Of a DNA stretch of 7,665 bases, positions 5,577 to 7,665 are shown in pieces (position 1 is the first letter of the stretch; each line of letters starts with the position of its first letter). The stretch comes from Bacteroidota bacterium (lineage in GTDB: Bacteria > Bacteroidota > Bacteroidia > B-17B0 > Aurantibacillaceae). Location of the stretch: assembly GCA_025360565.1 (NCBI GenBank), contig JANYBY010000352.1, forward strand, positions 1 through 7,665, in the 5' to 3' direction. The notes below the pieces were generated by a model. The model was not told the origin of the DNA and did not search any database. It saw nothing but the letters and a program-made list of their open reading frames with translations. Made by a program: the position numbers and the translations under genes.

Positions 5577-6956
5577 CTATTTTAAAATTTGTTCAATTTG
5601 TTCAACCATTCCATCAATATCACCTGCACCCATCGTGATAAGCACCTCAGGCTTATTGGTCTTTAAAAATTCTAATGTTTCCTGTTTGCCAAGCACCTTT
5701 TTATTTTGCGAACTCATCTTACCGATCAGCATTTGAGAAGTAACCCCTTCAATGGGTTTCTCGCGTGCCGGGTAAATATCCAACAAAATACATTCGTCCA
5801 GCATATCCAGACTTTCTGCAAACGCGTCTGCAAAATCCCTTGTTCTTGAAAACAAATGCGGCTGAAATATTCCCGTAATTTTTTTATCAGGGTATAATTT
5901 TCGAACCGAACCAATTGTTGCCTTTAATTCTTCGGGATGATGCGCATAATCATCAATATAGACCGTTTTAGCGGTATTTACCCTGTAATCAAATCGGCGC
6001 TTAACACCGTTGAAAGAACGTAATGCCTCTTTTATCACATCACTTTTTATCCCTAATTGTTGCGCGACTGCCACCGCGGCAATCGAATTCTCAACGTTGT
6101 GCATACCCGGAAACCCTAGAGTAATATGGGGTATAGCCTCAACAGGACTATTAATGTCATAACAAAACTGTGCATTCTCAATAGTTATTGATCGGGCACA
6201 ATATTCTGTATCTAAATTTAAGGAGTAGATAAGACGTTTATTAGTGAGACTCAATTCGTTATCAACATTTTTTTTAACAATGAGGATCCCGTCGCTTTTA
6301 ACCTGTTTGGCGAAGAGCGAATACCCTTCTTTTACATGATTTGCGTCTCCATAAATATCTAGGTGATCCGCGTCAACACTAGTAATAACGGCTATTTGCG
6401 GGTGAAGAGTTAAAAAAGAGCGATCGTATTCATCGGCTTCAACCACAACATAGGTTTCTTCGGAATTTACCTCTCCCAAAAGCAAATTGGTGTTATAATT
6501 CTTTGAAATACCCCCCATAAATGCAAAACAATTGATGCCCGCACTTTTTAAGAGGTGCGTTACCATGGTTGTTGTAGTTGTTTTGCCATGAGTTCCCGCA
6601 ATTGCAATAGTTTTAAACTGTTTGGTAATTTCGCCAAGGACCTGCGAGCGCTTCAAGACCTGAAAATTGTTGCTTACTAAATATTGATACTCGGTATGCT
6701 CTTTGGGAACGGCGGGGGTATAAACAATTAAAATTTCTTCCTTTTTAAACTGCGATAAAACCTTTTTAAGAAGGTCTACATTTTCTTCAAAATGACATTT
6801 TATTCCTTCCTGTTCCAATTGAGAAGTAAGAACGGTGGAGGTTTTATCGTAACCAACAACCGCTTTTTTGTAATGATTAAAATACCTTGCAAGCGCGCTC
6901 ATACCAATGCCGCCAACACCAAGAAAATAATATAATTTAAAATTTAATATGCTCAC
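5577..6956 (-). CDS. murC: UDP-N-acetylmuramate--L-alanine ligase MurC
   Basis: MurC is the cytoplasmic ATP-dependent ligase that adds L-alanine to UDP-MurNAc, the first step of the peptidoglycan stem peptide. The 459-residue product has the full Mur ligase layout. The N-terminal Rossmann-like domain carries LGVGGIGMSALAR (12-24). The ATP P-loop is AGTHGKTTTTT (120-130). The central domain has EADEYDRSF (173-181) and HNVENSIAA (286-294). The C-terminal domain has DDYAHHPEE (335-343), QPHLFSRT (365-372) and GAGDID (443-448). The length is normal for MurC, and DDYAHHP is the form seen in MurC rather than MurD, MurE or MurF. The start is GTG 6956: a stop lies just upstream (6965-6963), and the glycine-rich loop begins only 12 codons in. 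It is 62 nt after murG and 2 nt before ftsQ, with no ddl gene in between. Confidence 0.97.
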   Translation of the reverse strand: MSILNFKLYYFLGVGGIGMSALARYFNHYKKAVVGYDKTSTVLTSQLEQEGIKCHFEENVDLLKKVLSQFKKEEILIVYTPAVPKEHTEYQYLVSNNFQVLKRSQVLGEITKQFKTIAIAGTHGKTTTTTMVTHLLKSAGINCFAFMGGISKNYNTNLLLGEVNSEETYVVVEADEYDRSFLTLHPQIAVITSVDADHLDIYGDANHVKEGYSLFAKQVKSDGILIVKKNVDNELSLTNKRLIYSLNLDTEYCARSITIENAQFCYDINSPVEAIPHITLGFPGMHNVENSIAAVAVAQQLGIKSDVIKEALRSFNGVKRRFDYRVNTAKTVYIDDYAHHPEELKATIGSVRKLYPDKKITGIFQPHLFSRTRDFADAFAESLDMLDECILLDIYPAREKPIEGVTSQMLIGKMSSQNKKVLGKQETLEFLKTNKPEVLITMGAGDIDGMVEQIEQILK

Positions 6957-6975
6957 TTTCGTTTATTTTTTTAAC

Positions 6976-7011
6976 CACAAAGAACACTATGTATACACTA
7001 AGCGCACAAAG
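6976..7011 (-). repeat. CTTTGTG-type short repeat cluster between murG and murC
   Basis: On the + strand four 7-mers follow one another: CACAAAG (6976-6982), CACTATG (6985-6991), CACTAAG (6996-7002) and CACAAAG (7005-7011), spaced 9, 11 and 9 nt. On the transcribed strand the units read CTTTGTG, CTTAGTG, CATAGTG and CTTTGTG. From memory, arrays resembling CTTTGTG-TTCTTTGTGGTT are seen between genes in many bacteria. The outer TTTG boxes, 25 nt apart, loosely recall Bacteroidota -33/-7 spacing, but the TA of the -7 box is missing, so a murC promoter is only a possibility. Confidence 0.45.
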
Positions 7012-7018
7012 TATAGTT

Positions 7019-7665
7019 TTATTCTTGTTTATAGTTTGCCAGTTTTAAAACTTCTTTCGCGATCACATTTGCCGAATTGTGAAATGCCAATTGTTTCATG
7101 TTTTTAATTAATTCGTTTTGTTTTGCAGGATCTTTCACAAGTTGAATAGCTTTATTCACAAGGTTTGCAACGGCTTCTGTATCTTTTACCAAAATAGCCG
7201 CTTGTTTATTTACCAATGCCATGGCGTTTTTTGTTTGATGGTCTTCTGCCGCTGTTGGTAAGGGGACAAGAATACAGGGTTTTTCTACAATACATAATTC
7301 CGAAATGGCGCCCGCCCCTGCACGGCTTATAACAACATCGGCAAAGGCGTATGCCAAGTCCATTCTCGAAATAAAATCAACTGCCGTTATATTTTTAGAT
7401 TCGAAAGGTGACGTTTGTTTTTCGGCCGTTTCAAAATAAATTTTTCCGGTTTGCCAAACCAATTGAATATTGTTATCGGCGAATAGTTTTAAATTTTTTC
7501 CGATGGCCTCGTTAATAGCTTTGGCACCAAGGCTCCCGCCTATTACTAAAACTGTTTTTTTATCGGGATCTAATTTAAAAAAGGAGAATGCTTCCTTTTT
7601 TTTTTCGGAGATGTTCGAAATATCTTGCCTTACAGGATTACCTGTTAAAATAATTTTTTCTTTAG
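7019..7665 (-). CDS. murG: Lipid II synthase MurG, C-terminal 214 residues (partial)
   Basis: MurG is the membrane-associated GT28 transferase that moves GlcNAc from UDP-GlcNAc onto lipid I to make lipid II. The frame is open from the right edge (first whole codon at 7663) to TAA at 7021-7019, giving 214 of an expected roughly 360 residues. The acceptor-binding N-terminal domain lies beyond the window. Visible features, counted from the edge, are ILTGNPVR (5-12), the C-domain glycine-rich loop VLVIGGSLGAKAINEAI (38-54), and the donor-binding signature RAGAGAISEL, followed by the PLPTAAEDHQTKNA segment that binds the UDP-GlcNAc moiety. A TTG at 7462 is not the start: conserved MurG sequence continues upstream in frame. 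A run of ten A (7605-7596, coding EKKKE) lies in the gene with the frame intact. It is the first visible gene of the dcw block. Confidence 0.95.
   Translation of the reverse strand, partial: KEKIILTGNPVRQDISNISEKKKEAFSFFKLDPDKKTVLVIGGSLGAKAINEAIGKNLKLFADNNIQLVWQTGKIYFETAEKQTSPFESKNITAVDFISRMDLAYAFADVVISRAGAGAISELCIVEKPCILVPLPTAAEDHQTKNAMALVNKQAAILVKDTEAVANLVNKAIQLVKDPAKQNELIKNMKQLAFHNSANVIAKEVLKLANYKQE

Noticed and set aside
5726..5914. 62-codon - strand open frame inside murC
   Set aside because: It is an out-of-frame reading of the conserved MurC C-terminal domain, with no separate evidence for translation.
7019..7462. A 147-residue MurG starting at TTG 7462
   Set aside because: The same frame continues without a stop to the window edge and encodes conserved MurG motifs (TGNPVR, GGSLGAKAINEAI), so the TTG is an internal Leu codon.
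1..7665. CRISPR array, tRNA or rRNA gene, insertion sequence or prophage genes
   Set aside because: I saw no regularly spaced long repeats, no cloverleaf or rRNA-like sequence, and no transposase, integrase or phage protein in any frame. Coding space is almost fully occupied by core genes.

Overview
The window looks like a chromosomal piece of a low-GC member of the Bacteroidota. Three things point there. FtsZ ends in the tail NNSFLHDNVD after a long acidic linker, which is typical of that phylum. The gene order murG-murC-ftsQ-ftsA-ftsZ lacks a ddl gene between murC and ftsQ. The starts have A-rich leaders with no clear Shine-Dalgarno sequences. I would not name a genus.

Layout, left to right. 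Positions 1-154 are the last 50 codons of leuS (leucyl-tRNA synthetase, + strand), followed by a perfect 16-bp inverted repeat (161-206) that probably ends its transcript. Positions 294-1529 (+) encode a six-helix membrane histidine kinase of the HisKA_2 type, with no response regulator gene beside it in the window. Positions 1530-1695 separate convergent genes and hold a degenerate palindromic element (1554-1629) and a strong bidirectional terminator (1642-1674). From 1696 to the right edge everything is on the - strand. In transcription order it is murG (5' end cut off by the window edge), murC, ftsQ, ftsA and ftsZ, the distal half of the division and cell wall (dcw) cluster.

The dcw genes form one pathway and one machine. 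MurG completes lipid II, MurC starts the UDP-MurNAc-peptide branch, FtsQ is a bitopic divisome scaffold, FtsA anchors FtsZ to the membrane, and FtsZ is the GTP-driven ring polymer. The murC-ftsQ and ftsQ-ftsA junctions have only 2 nt between stop and start, which implies translational coupling. murG-murC (62 nt) and ftsA-ftsZ (142 nt) have real gaps. The first holds a CTTTGTG-type repeat, and the second holds a 10-bp direct repeat and a 33-codon open frame of doubtful reality. Several starts are not ATG: GTG for murC and the kinase, and TTG for ftsQ.

Most of the window is well-known core biology, and I found no new multi-gene system. The points worth a second look are the orphan kinase with a periplasmic-side Cys-Gly-Cys motif, the intergenic repeat elements, and the ftsA-ftsZ spacer.
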